From: Actinomycetota bacterium
Lineage (GTDB): Bacteria > Actinomycetota > Acidimicrobiia > Acidimicrobiales > Poriferisodalaceae
Direction of reading: 5' to 3'
Assembly (NCBI GenBank): GCA_002724355.1
Contig: PBOM01000052.1
Span: 26,457 to 63,962 of the forward strand
DNA: 37,506 nt
Part shown: in pieces, positions 9,570-19,142 of the stretch
Numbering within the stretch: the first letter of the stretch is position 1
Layout of the letters: every line of letters starts with the position of its first letter
Notes under the pieces: model-generated
Databases searched by the model: none
The model's input: only the letters and a program-made list of their open reading frames with translations
What the model was told of the DNA's origin: nothing
Program-made: the position numbers and the translations under genes

Positions 9570-10706
9570 ATGCCCTACGCCTCTAGCCTCTCCACACATA
9601 ATGATCCGGGCGTCGCAGTGGCGGAAGCATTGGGAGAGATTATCGACAAGCTCGGGCCGTCTCCGGACTTAACACTTCTCTTCGTTTCAGGGGCGTTTAC
9701 TGCGCGGGTTGAGGATTTAACCCATGCCGTAAAGGAGATACTGAGCCCTGGAACGCTCCTCGGCAGTACCGCTGTCTCTGTGGTATCGGGAGAGAACGAA
9801 ATTGAAGAACAAACAGCCATTTCGATATTCGCCGGTAATTTCGACGGGACCGCAGCGCCAGTTCGTTTGGGAGACGACGTTCCCACCGTCGATCTTTGGA
9901 CCGCAGGCCAAGAAAGGTTCGCAGAGCCTCACACACTTATTCTTTTGGCCGATCCATTTTCGTTTCAAACCGAATTAGCCATCAGTAGCTGGAGATCGCT
10001 TTTCCCTGACCTTCAAATTATTGGGGGGCTGGCTTCGGCTGGAAATGCCCCGGGCGTGAACCGGCTCGTCCTTGATGATCAGATATTTGATTCTGGTGCA
10101 GTTGGCGTGTTGATAGGGGGACCCGTCAAGGTGACGTCACTGGTCTCCCAGGGCTGTAGACCGATTGGCTCTCCATTGATCGTTACCAAGTCTGATGGGA
10201 ATCTCCTTTATGAGCTCGCGGGACAAGCAGCACTTTCGCGACTGCAGGAAGTGATCACAGAACTGTCCGACGATGAACGCTCGTTAGCCGCTTCAGGGCT
10301 CCACGTTGGTCGCGTGATTGATGAACATCGCAGCGATTTCAGTCGAGGTGACTTTCTCATTCGTGCGGTCCTTGGCGCAGACCAGAAAAGTGGTGTGGTC
10401 GCGGTAGGTGATCAAATGCCTGTGGGGAGCACCATTCAATTTCAGGTACGCGATGCCGACTCTGCTCACGAGGACCTTGATCTCCTCACCTCCAGCATTT
10501 CTCCTGGTGACGGGGCCCTTCTTTTCACCTGTAACGGTCGTGGCGAGAATATCTTTGACACACCACACCATGACGCCCGGGCGCTTGCGCCCCTTGTGGC
10601 CAGCAACGCTCTTTCCGGAATGTTTTGCGCTGGTGAAATCGGCCCTGTGGGCCCCCATTCATTTCTTCATGGATTTACTGCATCGGCAGCTATTTTCCAC
10701 GACTAA
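9570..10706 (+). CDS. FIST N/FIST C domain signal-transduction protein
   Basis: FIST_N-like SGAF...GSTAVSVVSGENEIEE and FIST_C-like ALLFTCNGRGENIF...SGMFCAGEIGPVG. Confidence 0.9.
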   Translation: MPYASSLSTHNDPGVAVAEALGEIIDKLGPSPDLTLLFVSGAFTARVEDLTHAVKEILSPGTLLGSTAVSVVSGENEIEEQTAISIFAGNFDGTAAPVRLGDDVPTVDLWTAGQERFAEPHTLILLADPFSFQTELAISSWRSLFPDLQIIGGLASAGNAPGVNRLVLDDQIFDSGAVGVLIGGPVKVTSLVSQGCRPIGSPLIVTKSDGNLLYELAGQAALSRLQEVITELSDDERSLAASGLHVGRVIDEHRSDFSRGDFLIRAVLGADQKSGVVAVGDQMPVGSTIQFQVRDADSAHEDLDLLTSSISPGDGALLFTCNGRGENIFDTPHHDARALAPLVASNALSGMFCAGEIGPVGPHSFLHGFTASAAIFHD

Positions 10707-10759
10707 GGCTCCCCAGAACCTGCCCTCTAGCGGACTAGGCTCGCCGAGAGGGAGGCCCC

Positions 10760-12712
10760 GTGAGTAACGATCTCCAGAGTCGTCAAATAAACACCATCCG
10801 AGCACTCGCCCTTGACGCGGTCAAAAACGCTAATAGCGGCCATACGGGAACCGCCATGGCGCTAGCCCCGCTGGCTCACGTGCTGTTTAGCAAGGTGATG
10901 AATTACGACGCCGCTGATCCCAATTGGCCAGATCGGGACCGATTCATACTTTCGGCTGGGCATGCTTCAATGCTGCTCTACTCGATGCTGTATCTGACTG
11001 GGCATGGATTGGAGATCGAGGACATTAAGCAGTTTCGACAGCTTGGCTCCCAAACGCCAGGACATCCGGAGGTTCATCTGACTCCTGGCGTGGAAGTCAC
11101 CACTGGTCCTTTGGGGCAAGGCATCGCGAACGCAGTTGGAATGGCATTAGCCGAACGCCACCTTCGTTCCCGGTTGGGCTCCGAAATTGTCAATCACCGA
11201 ATCTGGGCCATATGTGGTGACGGCGACCTCATGGAGGGCATCAGCCATGAGGCAGCGAGTTTGGCTGGCCATCAACAACTAGGGAATCTCGTTGTCATAT
11301 ATGACGACAATCGGATCACCATCGATGGAGCGACGGATTTAACACTCTCGGACGACGCCCAGCAGCGATTCGAGGCGTACGGCTGGCATGTGAATAATCT
11401 CGGAGACGCAGCCGAGGACGTGGCTGCACTTGAGGGCGCACTAACGGAAGCCGTTGCTCAGAACGATCGGCCATCGTTGATCATCATTCGAAGCCACATT
11501 GCGTTTCCTGCACCAAACGCAATGGATACACCTGGCGCACATGGAGCAATTACCGACGAGACCGAGATAGCCGCTGCGAAGGAGCTAATGGGGTTCGACC
11601 CAGAGCTCACCTTCGACGTGGCAGATGATGTCTTATCGGCTTACCGAGAGGCCGGTCGGCGAGGATCGGATCTACGCGCTGCATGGCAAGAACGAGTCGC
11701 CAAGAGCTCTCTCGACAGTAGCTGGGTCAACACAATGTTGGACGGAGCGCCAATTGCGGCATGGACGGAAGAGTTACCTGTTTATAGTCCAGGGACCTCT
11801 CTGGCTACCCGTAATGCCAATAATCAGGTCCTGGACGCCTTAGTGGATGTGGTTCCCTCTTTGGTTGCCGGGTCGGCTGACCTAACCGGTAACACTGGCA
11901 CCAATATCGTGGGTGAAGCCATGACGGCCGCTACCCCGGAAGGACGAAAGCTCTACTACGGCGTTCGGGAGCACGCTATGGGCAGCGTCGCTAACGGGAT
12001 GGCGCTTCATGGAGGCATCCTTCCGGTGGTCGGGACGTTTTTAGTATTCGCCGACTACATGCGCCCGTCGGTGCGAATGGCTGCGCTTAGCAGCGCCAAA
12101 GTCATCTTCGTTTGGAGTCACGACTCTGTAGGTGTTGGCGAAGATGGGCCAACGCATCAACCTATTGAACACGTTGCATCCCTAAGAGCAATCCCTGATC
12201 TAGATGTCATTCGCCCTGCCGACGCCAACGAGGTAAGTCAAGCTTGGGAGATAGCAATCAATAACGCTGGTCCCACTGCGATCATACTGACAAGGCAAAA
12301 TGTTCCAGTCTTGGAAGGCACCGACCGAACCGGACAAGTGTCGAAAGGCGCGTATGTTCTCATTGATGCGCCAGATCCAGCTGTAGTCCTGGCCGGAACC
12401 GGGTCCGAGGTCCAGCTATGCGTTCAGGCGGCGGCGGCATTAGCGGAGGACGGTATTTCTTCTCGAGTTGTGTCGATGCCTTCGTGGGAGATTTTTGGGC
12501 GCCAAGATCCCGATTACCGTAAAGAGGTGCTACCAGATGGCATCCCGGTCGTCGGTGTAGAGGCGGGCGTCTCGTTCGGCTGGGACCAATGGGCAGATAG
12601 GACTGTCACAATCGATCAGTTCGGAAAAAGCGCGCCTGGCGACCAAGTAATGCAAGTACTGGGAATCTCGGCAGCGGCTATTGAAGCAGCGGCTCGAGAC
12701 CTCCTCCCCTAA
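10760..12712 (+). CDS. tkt: Transketolase
   Basis: DRFILSAGHASMLLYSMLYLTGH, TTGPLGQGIANAVGMA, GDGDLMEGISHEA, GVGEDGPTHQPIEH. Confidence 0.98.
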   Translation: MSNDLQSRQINTIRALALDAVKNANSGHTGTAMALAPLAHVLFSKVMNYDAADPNWPDRDRFILSAGHASMLLYSMLYLTGHGLEIEDIKQFRQLGSQTPGHPEVHLTPGVEVTTGPLGQGIANAVGMALAERHLRSRLGSEIVNHRIWAICGDGDLMEGISHEAASLAGHQQLGNLVVIYDDNRITIDGATDLTLSDDAQQRFEAYGWHVNNLGDAAEDVAALEGALTEAVAQNDRPSLIIIRSHIAFPAPNAMDTPGAHGAITDETEIAAAKELMGFDPELTFDVADDVLSAYREAGRRGSDLRAAWQERVAKSSLDSSWVNTMLDGAPIAAWTEELPVYSPGTSLATRNANNQVLDALVDVVPSLVAGSADLTGNTGTNIVGEAMTAATPEGRKLYYGVREHAMGSVANGMALHGGILPVVGTFLVFADYMRPSVRMAALSSAKVIFVWSHDSVGVGEDGPTHQPIEHVASLRAIPDLDVIRPADANEVSQAWEIAINNAGPTAIILTRQNVPVLEGTDRTGQVSKGAYVLIDAPDPAVVLAGTGSEVQLCVQAAAALAEDGISSRVVSMPSWEIFGRQDPDYRKEVLPDGIPVVGVEAGVSFGWDQWADRTVTIDQFGKSAPGDQVMQVLGISAAAIEAAARDLLP

Positions 12713-12730
12713 CCATCATTCGGAGATGCT

Positions 12731-13855
12731 ATGACTACTCAATCCGCGTCGACTGAACGCTTAGCAGGACTTTTTGAACAAGAGCGGCAGAGTCCCTGGC
12801 TCGACAATTTGCGTCGAGGCTGGATTACCTCCGGCGAGTTGGACCAATGGGTCGCTTCTGGAATCAGGGGCTTGACTTCCAATCCAGCCATTTTTCAAAA
12901 AGCGATAGAAGGCAGCAGTGATTATGACCCTCAATTCAGTGAACTAATCAGAGACGGCGTCGCTGTGCGGCAGGCCTACTGGAATCTCGTTACTAGCGAC
13001 ATCGAAGGCGCGCTCAAGGCCCTAGCACCCGTTTACGAACAATCTCGTGGAGTCGATGGGTTCGTGTCTGTCGAGGTGGACCCAGCTTTGGCCCGAGACA
13101 CCGAAAGAACTACTACTGATGCAAGAGCTCTCCACGAGCTTATTAACGCACCAAACTTGATGGTCAAGATCCCGGGAACCGAAGAAGGTCTACCTTCAAT
13201 TCGCACCATGATCGGAGAGGGCCGTTCCATCAACGTCACTTTGATATTTTCCGTGAGTCGCTACCTTGAAGTTATGGAGGCATACGTCTCTGGACTAGAA
13301 GACGCCGTAGCGTCCGGCCAGGAAGACTTGTCGACAATCGCCAGTGTGGCTTCGTTCTTTATTTCACGAACCGACACCGAAGTTGACCGTCGCTTAGAAG
13401 AGATCGGTTCAGACGAGGCTCTTGCCTTAAGAGGAAAGACAGCAGTGGCACAGGCACAAGTCGCGTATCAGCGCTTTCTGGACACTTTCTCAGGACCGAG
13501 ATGGGATGCCTTGAGTGCACGCGGCGCACAAGTGCAGCGACCCTTGTGGGCGTCTACCAGTACCAAAAACCCCAATTATTCCCCGACCCTCTACGTCGAT
13601 GAATTGATCGGCCCTGACACCGTCAACACCATGCCCGACAACACCATCGAAGCGTTCATCGAACATGGATCTATCGCCCGCACAATCGACTCGGACCCCA
13701 TGCGCGCCCAATCAATCTTGGACGCGGTAGCGGCGATCGGTATTGATCTTGAATCCGTTGCACACACGCTCGAGGAGGAAGGGGTCGCGGCGTTTGTGAA
13801 GAGCTTCGATGAACTTATAGCGAGCCTCACAACAAAGGCGGATTCGCTGCTTTAA
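12731..13855 (+). CDS. tal: Transaldolase
   Basis: SPWLDNLRRGWITSGELDQWVASGIRGLTSNPAIF, MVKIPGTEEGLPSI, RPLWASTSTKNPNY. Confidence 0.97.
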   Translation: MTTQSASTERLAGLFEQERQSPWLDNLRRGWITSGELDQWVASGIRGLTSNPAIFQKAIEGSSDYDPQFSELIRDGVAVRQAYWNLVTSDIEGALKALAPVYEQSRGVDGFVSVEVDPALARDTERTTTDARALHELINAPNLMVKIPGTEEGLPSIRTMIGEGRSINVTLIFSVSRYLEVMEAYVSGLEDAVASGQEDLSTIASVASFFISRTDTEVDRRLEEIGSDEALALRGKTAVAQAQVAYQRFLDTFSGPRWDALSARGAQVQRPLWASTSTKNPNYSPTLYVDELIGPDTVNTMPDNTIEAFIEHGSIARTIDSDPMRAQSILDAVAAIGIDLESVAHTLEEEGVAAFVKSFDELIASLTTKADSLL

Positions 13856-13866
13856 CGCATAGTCGG

Positions 13867-13909
13867 TTGCAAAAATAAACTGACTCACCTAAATTTTGCG
13901 TCGTGAGTC
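13867..13909 (+). promoter_or_regulatory. Candidate promoter and operator of hxlR-fbiC
   Basis: TTGCAA (13867-13872)-17 nt-TAAATT (13890-13895), then GTG at 13903; perfect inverted repeat GACTCAC (13882-13888)/GTGAGTC (13903-13909) brackets the -10. Confidence 0.6.
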
Positions 13910-14364
13910 GCATGGCCAACCCAAGCGCTGAGTGTTCGATCCAGCAAACGCTGGACGTGATCGGTGATCGGTGGATGTTGTTGATTATTCGGAACCTCTT
14001 TCGCGGCGCCCGCCGATTCGGCGAGCTCGAAGAGGACCTCGGCATAGCCAAGAACCTACTTGCTGCAAGGTTGAACAAATTGGTCGGCGCAGGCATCGCA
14101 GAACGAGTTCCTTATCAAGATCGACCAGTTCGACACGAATACCTTTTGACACAAAAAGGTCGAGACTTGTCACCAAGCCTGGTTGCATTGATGAAGTGGG
14201 GAGACCGTTGGTGTAACGAGGGCTCCGCTCCCACTGTCCTTGTGCATGCTGACTGCGGCACCCCATTGATGCAGGTCACCCACTGTCCGACCTGCGATGA
14301 CTCTCTGGACCCTGGCCAGATTCGAAGCCGGCCGGGCCCCGGTGCTCAGGAGGCACTGCGATGA
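13903..14364 (+). CDS. HxlR-family wHTH regulator with C-terminal Cys motif
   Basis: CSIQQTLDVIGDRWMLLIIRNLFRGARRFGELEEDLGIAKNLLAARLNKL; C-terminal DCGTPLMQVTHCPTC. Confidence 0.92.
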   Translation: MSRMANPSAECSIQQTLDVIGDRWMLLIIRNLFRGARRFGELEEDLGIAKNLLAARLNKLVGAGIAERVPYQDRPVRHEYLLTQKGRDLSPSLVALMKWGDRWCNEGSAPTVLVHADCGTPLMQVTHCPTCDDSLDPGQIRSRPGPGAQEALR

Positions 14365-16820
14365 CCACAGTAGACGACACGTTGCTCGGCAACCCTTACG
14401 AGCTTTTGAACCGGCCGCTAAAGGACCTCCTCGGGCTTGCGGCATCGATCCGAGATTCTGTTCACGGTACTCGAGTGACATACAGCCCGAAGGTCTTCAT
14501 ACCCCTCACAATGCTTTGCCGTGACAAGTGCGGTTATTGCACCTTTGCGCAGCCACCGGCCCGATTAGACCACCCCTATCTAGAGCCTGAAGAAGTGCTC
14601 CAAATCGCCTCTCATGGCGCCAGCCAAGGCTGCCATGAGGCTCTCTTCACTTTAGGTGAACGCCCCGAGTTGCGGTACCCAGTTGCCCAGGATTGGCTAT
14701 CTGAGCGCGGCTACGACAGCACAGTCCACTACCTGGTGGAAATGTGTCGTCTAGTGCGCGACGAAACTGGTCTTCTCCCCCACGCCAACGCCGGCGCACT
14801 TTTCGACGAGGAACTCGCAGCGCTTCGGCAAGTAAGCCCAAGTCAGGGCATGATGCTCGAAACACTGAATGAAGATTTGCTTTGCCATCGTGGTTGCCCT
14901 GACAAAGAACCCCAGCGGCGATTGGCGACCCTCAAGTCAGCTGGTGAGCTCCAGATTCCTTTCACGACTGGCCTGCTTGTCGGAATCGGGGAATCGCCTC
15001 GTGACCGCATTGATGCACTGTTAGCCATACGCGATAGCCATCTGAGTTTTGGGCACATCCAAGAGGTAATCATTCAAAATTTCTTACCCAAACTTGGGAC
15101 CGCCATGCACAAAGAACTTCCGTGCCCCCCAGACGACTACCTTCAAGCAATCGCTCTCGCTCGCATTATTCTGCCTTCGGATATCCACCTTCAAGCACCA
15201 CCAAATCTGTCTGATGATTTTGGGGGCCTTTTGGAAGCGGGGATCGACGACTGGGGAGGTGTCTCACCGGTTACGGCTGACCATGTGAACCCGGAGCGGC
15301 CTTGGCCGGATTTAGAGCTACTGAAAGAAGTAACTGAGGATCGAGGATTTGTTCTTGCGCCACGGTTAACAATTCATCCCGAATATGCGTTAGATCGTGA
15401 TCGATGGCTAGATACCGACAACCACTTCCCTGTTCTCGACAGAAGTGATGCTGAAGGTCTCGGACGCGACGATCCTGGGTCTCAAATGCCCGAAAAGACC
15501 ATGGAGAACCGCGATGCAGGATCGGGAGCTGACGTCCTAGTTGCCGACGAGAACAGCACCCAGTGGTACTCGGGCGGAGCCACCCATTCGCCGATGACGT
15601 TAGTGCCGAGTCGGTCCTCTGCTCGGGGACGGGTCAAGGAGATTCTTGACGGCGTCTTAATGGGCCAAGAGGTAGGCGTTGACGAGATTATTGCGCTCTT
15701 CGGTGCTCGAGGAACGGAGGTACCTGCGGTCGCCGAGGTAGCAGATCAGCTCCGCCGGGACTCGGTGGGTGAGACAGTGACCTGGGTCCACAACAGAAAT
15801 ATCAACTACACCAACGTGTGTACCTTTAAGTGCCGATTTTGTGGGTTTTCTAAAGGCCCCCTCTCTTTGAACTTAAGAGGGACCCCATACATGCTGACGC
15901 TCGGGGATATCCAGGAACGCGTCATCGAAGCCGCTCGCCTGGGCGCAACCGAAGTGACGCTTCAAGGAGGGATTCACCCAAGTTTTGATGGCGATTACTA
16001 CATAGATGTCTGCAAGGCCATCCAAGACGTTGTTCCTGATATGCACCTGCATGGTTTCACTGCACTAGAGGTCATCGAGGGAGCCAAACGCCTCGGTGAA
16101 TCTCTAGTGGAGTACCTTTTGCGCCTGAAGGCAGCCGGACTTAAGTCACTGCCTGGTACGGCGGCGGAAGTGCTTTACGATGAAGTCAGAGACGTGCTGT
16201 GCCCTGACAAAATATCTACGGATGAATGGCTTGAATGCCATGAAGCGGCCCACTCCGTGGGGCTCCACTCAAACATCACAATTATGTTTGGGTCGATTGA
16301 AGAGCCTCGACATTGGGCGAATCACATTGTCAGGACTCGCTCTTTACAGAAACAAACGGGGGGCTTTACCGAGTGGATTCCTTTGCCATTTGTCCATATG
16401 GCCAGTCCGATTTATCTACAACGACAAGCACGTCGCGGTCCTACCTTTAGGGAGACACTTCTAATGCATGCCGTCGGCAGAATCGCATACAGCGGCCTCA
16501 TCGATAATGTTCAGGTCTCGTGGGTCAAAATTGGCGCAGAAGGCGCAAAGCAGATCTTGATGGCCGGCGCCAACGATCTCGGAGGGACGTTGATGGACGA
16601 AAACATCAGTCGTGCCGCTGGCGCTCAGCACGGTCAAGGGCTCGTCGAAGGAGACTTTCGAAATATTGTGGAGCCTCTAGAACGAGTACTACGCCAACGG
16701 ACAACTTCTTATCGGGAAGCAGATGGACGCCCCATGGTGGTCAACTCTGCGACGATGAGCGCTGACAACCCAACTGATAAGAAACTGATTCCTGTCACCG
16801 CTCTTGGAGATCAGATTTAA
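14361..16820 (+). CDS. fbiC: FbiC, fused CofG-CofH radical SAM FO synthase (coenzyme F420 biosynthesis)
   Basis: Two radical-SAM motifs CRDKCGYCTFA and CTFKCRFCGF in one 819-aa ORF; ATGA overlap with HxlR gene. Confidence 0.96.
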   Translation: MTTVDDTLLGNPYELLNRPLKDLLGLAASIRDSVHGTRVTYSPKVFIPLTMLCRDKCGYCTFAQPPARLDHPYLEPEEVLQIASHGASQGCHEALFTLGERPELRYPVAQDWLSERGYDSTVHYLVEMCRLVRDETGLLPHANAGALFDEELAALRQVSPSQGMMLETLNEDLLCHRGCPDKEPQRRLATLKSAGELQIPFTTGLLVGIGESPRDRIDALLAIRDSHLSFGHIQEVIIQNFLPKLGTAMHKELPCPPDDYLQAIALARIILPSDIHLQAPPNLSDDFGGLLEAGIDDWGGVSPVTADHVNPERPWPDLELLKEVTEDRGFVLAPRLTIHPEYALDRDRWLDTDNHFPVLDRSDAEGLGRDDPGSQMPEKTMENRDAGSGADVLVADENSTQWYSGGATHSPMTLVPSRSSARGRVKEILDGVLMGQEVGVDEIIALFGARGTEVPAVAEVADQLRRDSVGETVTWVHNRNINYTNVCTFKCRFCGFSKGPLSLNLRGTPYMLTLGDIQERVIEAARLGATEVTLQGGIHPSFDGDYYIDVCKAIQDVVPDMHLHGFTALEVIEGAKRLGESLVEYLLRLKAAGLKSLPGTAAEVLYDEVRDVLCPDKISTDEWLECHEAAHSVGLHSNITIMFGSIEEPRHWANHIVRTRSLQKQTGGFTEWIPLPFVHMASPIYLQRQARRGPTFRETLLMHAVGRIAYSGLIDNVQVSWVKIGAEGAKQILMAGANDLGGTLMDENISRAAGAQHGQGLVEGDFRNIVEPLERVLRQRTTSYREADGRPMVVNSATMSADNPTDKKLIPVTALGDQI

Positions 16821-16853
16821 CTCTGCGTTAATCGCATACCAGTTAGGCAGGCC

Positions 16854-17075
16854 CTAGATGGTTGTCGACTCTGGTTGTTGACCAATTATCGCTACGGCCT
16901 TTTCGACCGATCTCCGTGCTCTCGTTACCCGCTTCTCTATTTCAGGCCGCTGTGCTTTCACCCCATCTTCATCGATCGCAGACTGAATAGCCGCTATTCC
17001 AAGATCGGCAAGCTCTTCGGCGATTGCGATTAAGCGTTCCCGAAGATCTTCGAGTTGTTGCTCCACGTCACTCAT
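16854..17075 (-). CDS. Small helical/coiled-coil protein at the 3' end of the glc operon
   Basis: MSDVEQQLEDLRERLIAIAEELADLGIAAIQSAI; start overlaps glcF stop by 8 nt. Confidence 0.7.
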   Translation of the reverse strand: MSDVEQQLEDLRERLIAIAEELADLGIAAIQSAIDEDGVKAQRPEIEKRVTRARRSVEKAVAIIGQQPESTTI

Positions 17076-18228
17076 CTTTCGTAATTAGGGCGTCAACGAT
17101 CTCTAGCGGGTGCCGCACTTCCAGTCCCCCAGACCGAAGGTGCAGCAAACAGCCCGGGTTGGCGCTGGCAACTTCTTGAGCGTCCGTTTCCTCTATTGCT
17201 TGAATCTTTCGATCACGCACATCGGAAGCTATTTGAGGGTGAAAGGTGGAATACGCACCACCGGCACCACAGCAAAGACCATCGTCGTCCAAAGACACTG
17301 TTTCGACATATCGACCCAGAACTTTGTATACAGATTCATGACTACGTTGAACGTGCCTCAAATGGCAAGGGTCCTGCACCACAATTCGCGGGGAAAGCCC
17401 GCTTTTCTTGGGAAGATCGTCGAGATGTTGAGCCAACCATTCGTGAACGTCCAGAACCCGCTCACTGAACAGTCTTGCAGAGTCGGTGCCCAGAAGATGC
17501 CCATAGTCTTTGAGCTGGGCTCCGCAGCCCGCGGAATCTACGAGAATAGGAGCGGTGCCCGGAAATGCTTGCATCGTTCGCAGAGCCAGCCGTCGCGCCT
17601 CAGGCGCCAATCCGGCGTGAACGTGAAGCGCACCACAACAGCTCGCACGTTTGTCAGGAAATGCAACCCCTGCACCGGTTGATTCCAGCACCCTCTGGAC
17701 TGCTCGGTGAGTGTCACGCATCCAAGCGTCCATGATGCATCCAGTAAATAGCCAAACGTCGCTTCCACTGGGGATCAAAGACCGTTGAAGGATCGGAATC
17801 GGGGGAAGCCCGAGTCTTCTGGGAACCAGACGCAACCTTTGCATGATCCCTATCACTGTGGACCCAACCCTCAAAGCTTTTCGCCAACCCAACGCCCTGT
17901 AACCCAGCCTTGCCCACCAAGGTTGGTATCGCGTCTGTGTTGCTAACGCCTCGCGGGTCGTCTCCATCATCGACCCAAATTGGACTCCTGCCGGGCAAGC
18001 TGTCTCGCACCCGCGGCATTGAATGCAACTATCGATGAATTCAACAAACTCTTCATTGATGGCCCCTTCGTGGTGCGCCTGTTTCATTAGCGCGATACGC
18101 CCTCTGGGTGAAGCTGATTCCTCTTGTGTGACTCTGTAAGTAGGACAGTGTGGAAGACATAAGCCGCAGGACACGCACGAAACCAGATCTTCTGTTGGTA
18201 TAGGCAGATCGATTGGGATGTTTTTCAT
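17068..18228 (-). CDS. glcF: Glycolate oxidase iron-sulfur subunit
   Basis: Two Fe-S motifs CVSCGLCLPHCP and CIQCRGCETACP; CCG motifs ASCCGA and LCCGAGG. Confidence 0.93.
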   Translation of the reverse strand: MKNIPIDLPIPTEDLVSCVSCGLCLPHCPTYRVTQEESASPRGRIALMKQAHHEGAINEEFVEFIDSCIQCRGCETACPAGVQFGSMMETTREALATQTRYQPWWARLGYRALGWRKALRVGSTVIGIMQRLRLVPRRLGLPPIPILQRSLIPSGSDVWLFTGCIMDAWMRDTHRAVQRVLESTGAGVAFPDKRASCCGALHVHAGLAPEARRLALRTMQAFPGTAPILVDSAGCGAQLKDYGHLLGTDSARLFSERVLDVHEWLAQHLDDLPKKSGLSPRIVVQDPCHLRHVQRSHESVYKVLGRYVETVSLDDDGLCCGAGGAYSTFHPQIASDVRDRKIQAIEETDAQEVASANPGCLLHLRSGGLEVRHPLEIVDALITKDE

Positions 18229-19142
18229 CGAACAAGGACCTGCCGGCCGGGATTCAATCGGTTGTTCGGGTCAAGGCGATCTTCAAGGTCCTTCATCAAG
18301 GAGAGATTCACATCACTGATGGTTCGGTGCGGCGCGACGCAGTCCGTGTGGATGACCCCTACCCCTACTTCAGCTATCCACCTCTCCCCAGGCTTTTGCG
18401 CATGTCCCCTAAGCTCTTTTGGTTCAACCGTTAGACGCCCCGCAGTCGGCAAAGAAGGCGGACCTGTGACCTCTTCAAAATCAAATAGCGACGCTTGGGC
18501 AGCAACGTCTGAAACAACCCCTTCAATACACACCCATACTTGGTTCCCGTCCCACAGAATCGCGGAGGGGCGATACATCTGGTTAAAAATTTCGAACGGG
18601 TCCAAGAATCCAGTAAACCACCGAGTCACCGCAGGAATTGGAAGACACCTCAAAGTAACTTCGGCTATACATCCGAACTTACCTAGCGATCCCACCATAA
18701 GCCTGCACAAATCGTAACCCGAAACATTTTTCACGGTCGGCCCGCCAGACGACACGATTTGTCCGCTGTGGTCAATGTGACGAATCTGAAGGACTAAGTC
18801 ACGGATGTGCCCATATCTCAGCCTCCTCAAACCACTGTGACCTACCGATAAGACGCCCCCAACTGTTGCCTCTGGCGCCATATCAAATGGGACCATCTGA
18901 CCATGACGTGCCAGTTGCTCCGTAAGTTCGCCCAATGTTGTGCCTGCGCCACAGCGAACAGTCATTTCCTCAGGCTCATGAGACCAGATACCGATAGGAG
19001 CCCGGACTTCCCGGGTGCCGGGTTCAGGCGTTCCGCCGACCGCCCATTGCGTTCGCCCGCCGACCACAGTGACCGGATCGCTCGCTCCAACGACGTTGGC
19101 GAATTCAAGGACTCTCTGATCAACTTCTCCTACGGGACTCAT
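18225..19142 (-). CDS. glcE: Glycolate oxidase FAD-binding subunit
   Basis: VRCGAGTTLGELTEQLARHGQMVPFD, GGVLSVGHSGLRRLRYGHIRDLVLQ; 4-nt overlaps on both sides. Confidence 0.92.
   Translation of the reverse strand: MSPVGEVDQRVLEFANVVGASDPVTVVGGRTQWAVGGTPEPGTREVRAPIGIWSHEPEEMTVRCGAGTTLGELTEQLARHGQMVPFDMAPEATVGGVLSVGHSGLRRLRYGHIRDLVLQIRHIDHSGQIVSSGGPTVKNVSGYDLCRLMVGSLGKFGCIAEVTLRCLPIPAVTRWFTGFLDPFEIFNQMYRPSAILWDGNQVWVCIEGVVSDVAAQASLFDFEEVTGPPSLPTAGRLTVEPKELRGHAQKPGERWIAEVGVGVIHTDCVAPHRTISDVNLSLMKDLEDRLDPNNRLNPGRQVLVR

Noticed and set aside
17110-17682. 190-aa plus-strand ORF antisense to glcF (and similar long antisense ORFs, e.g. 25546..26058, 18262..18717, 19163..19828)
   Set aside because: Low-complexity, no family motifs, fully opposite well-supported CDSs; typical antisense shadows of a GC-biased genome.
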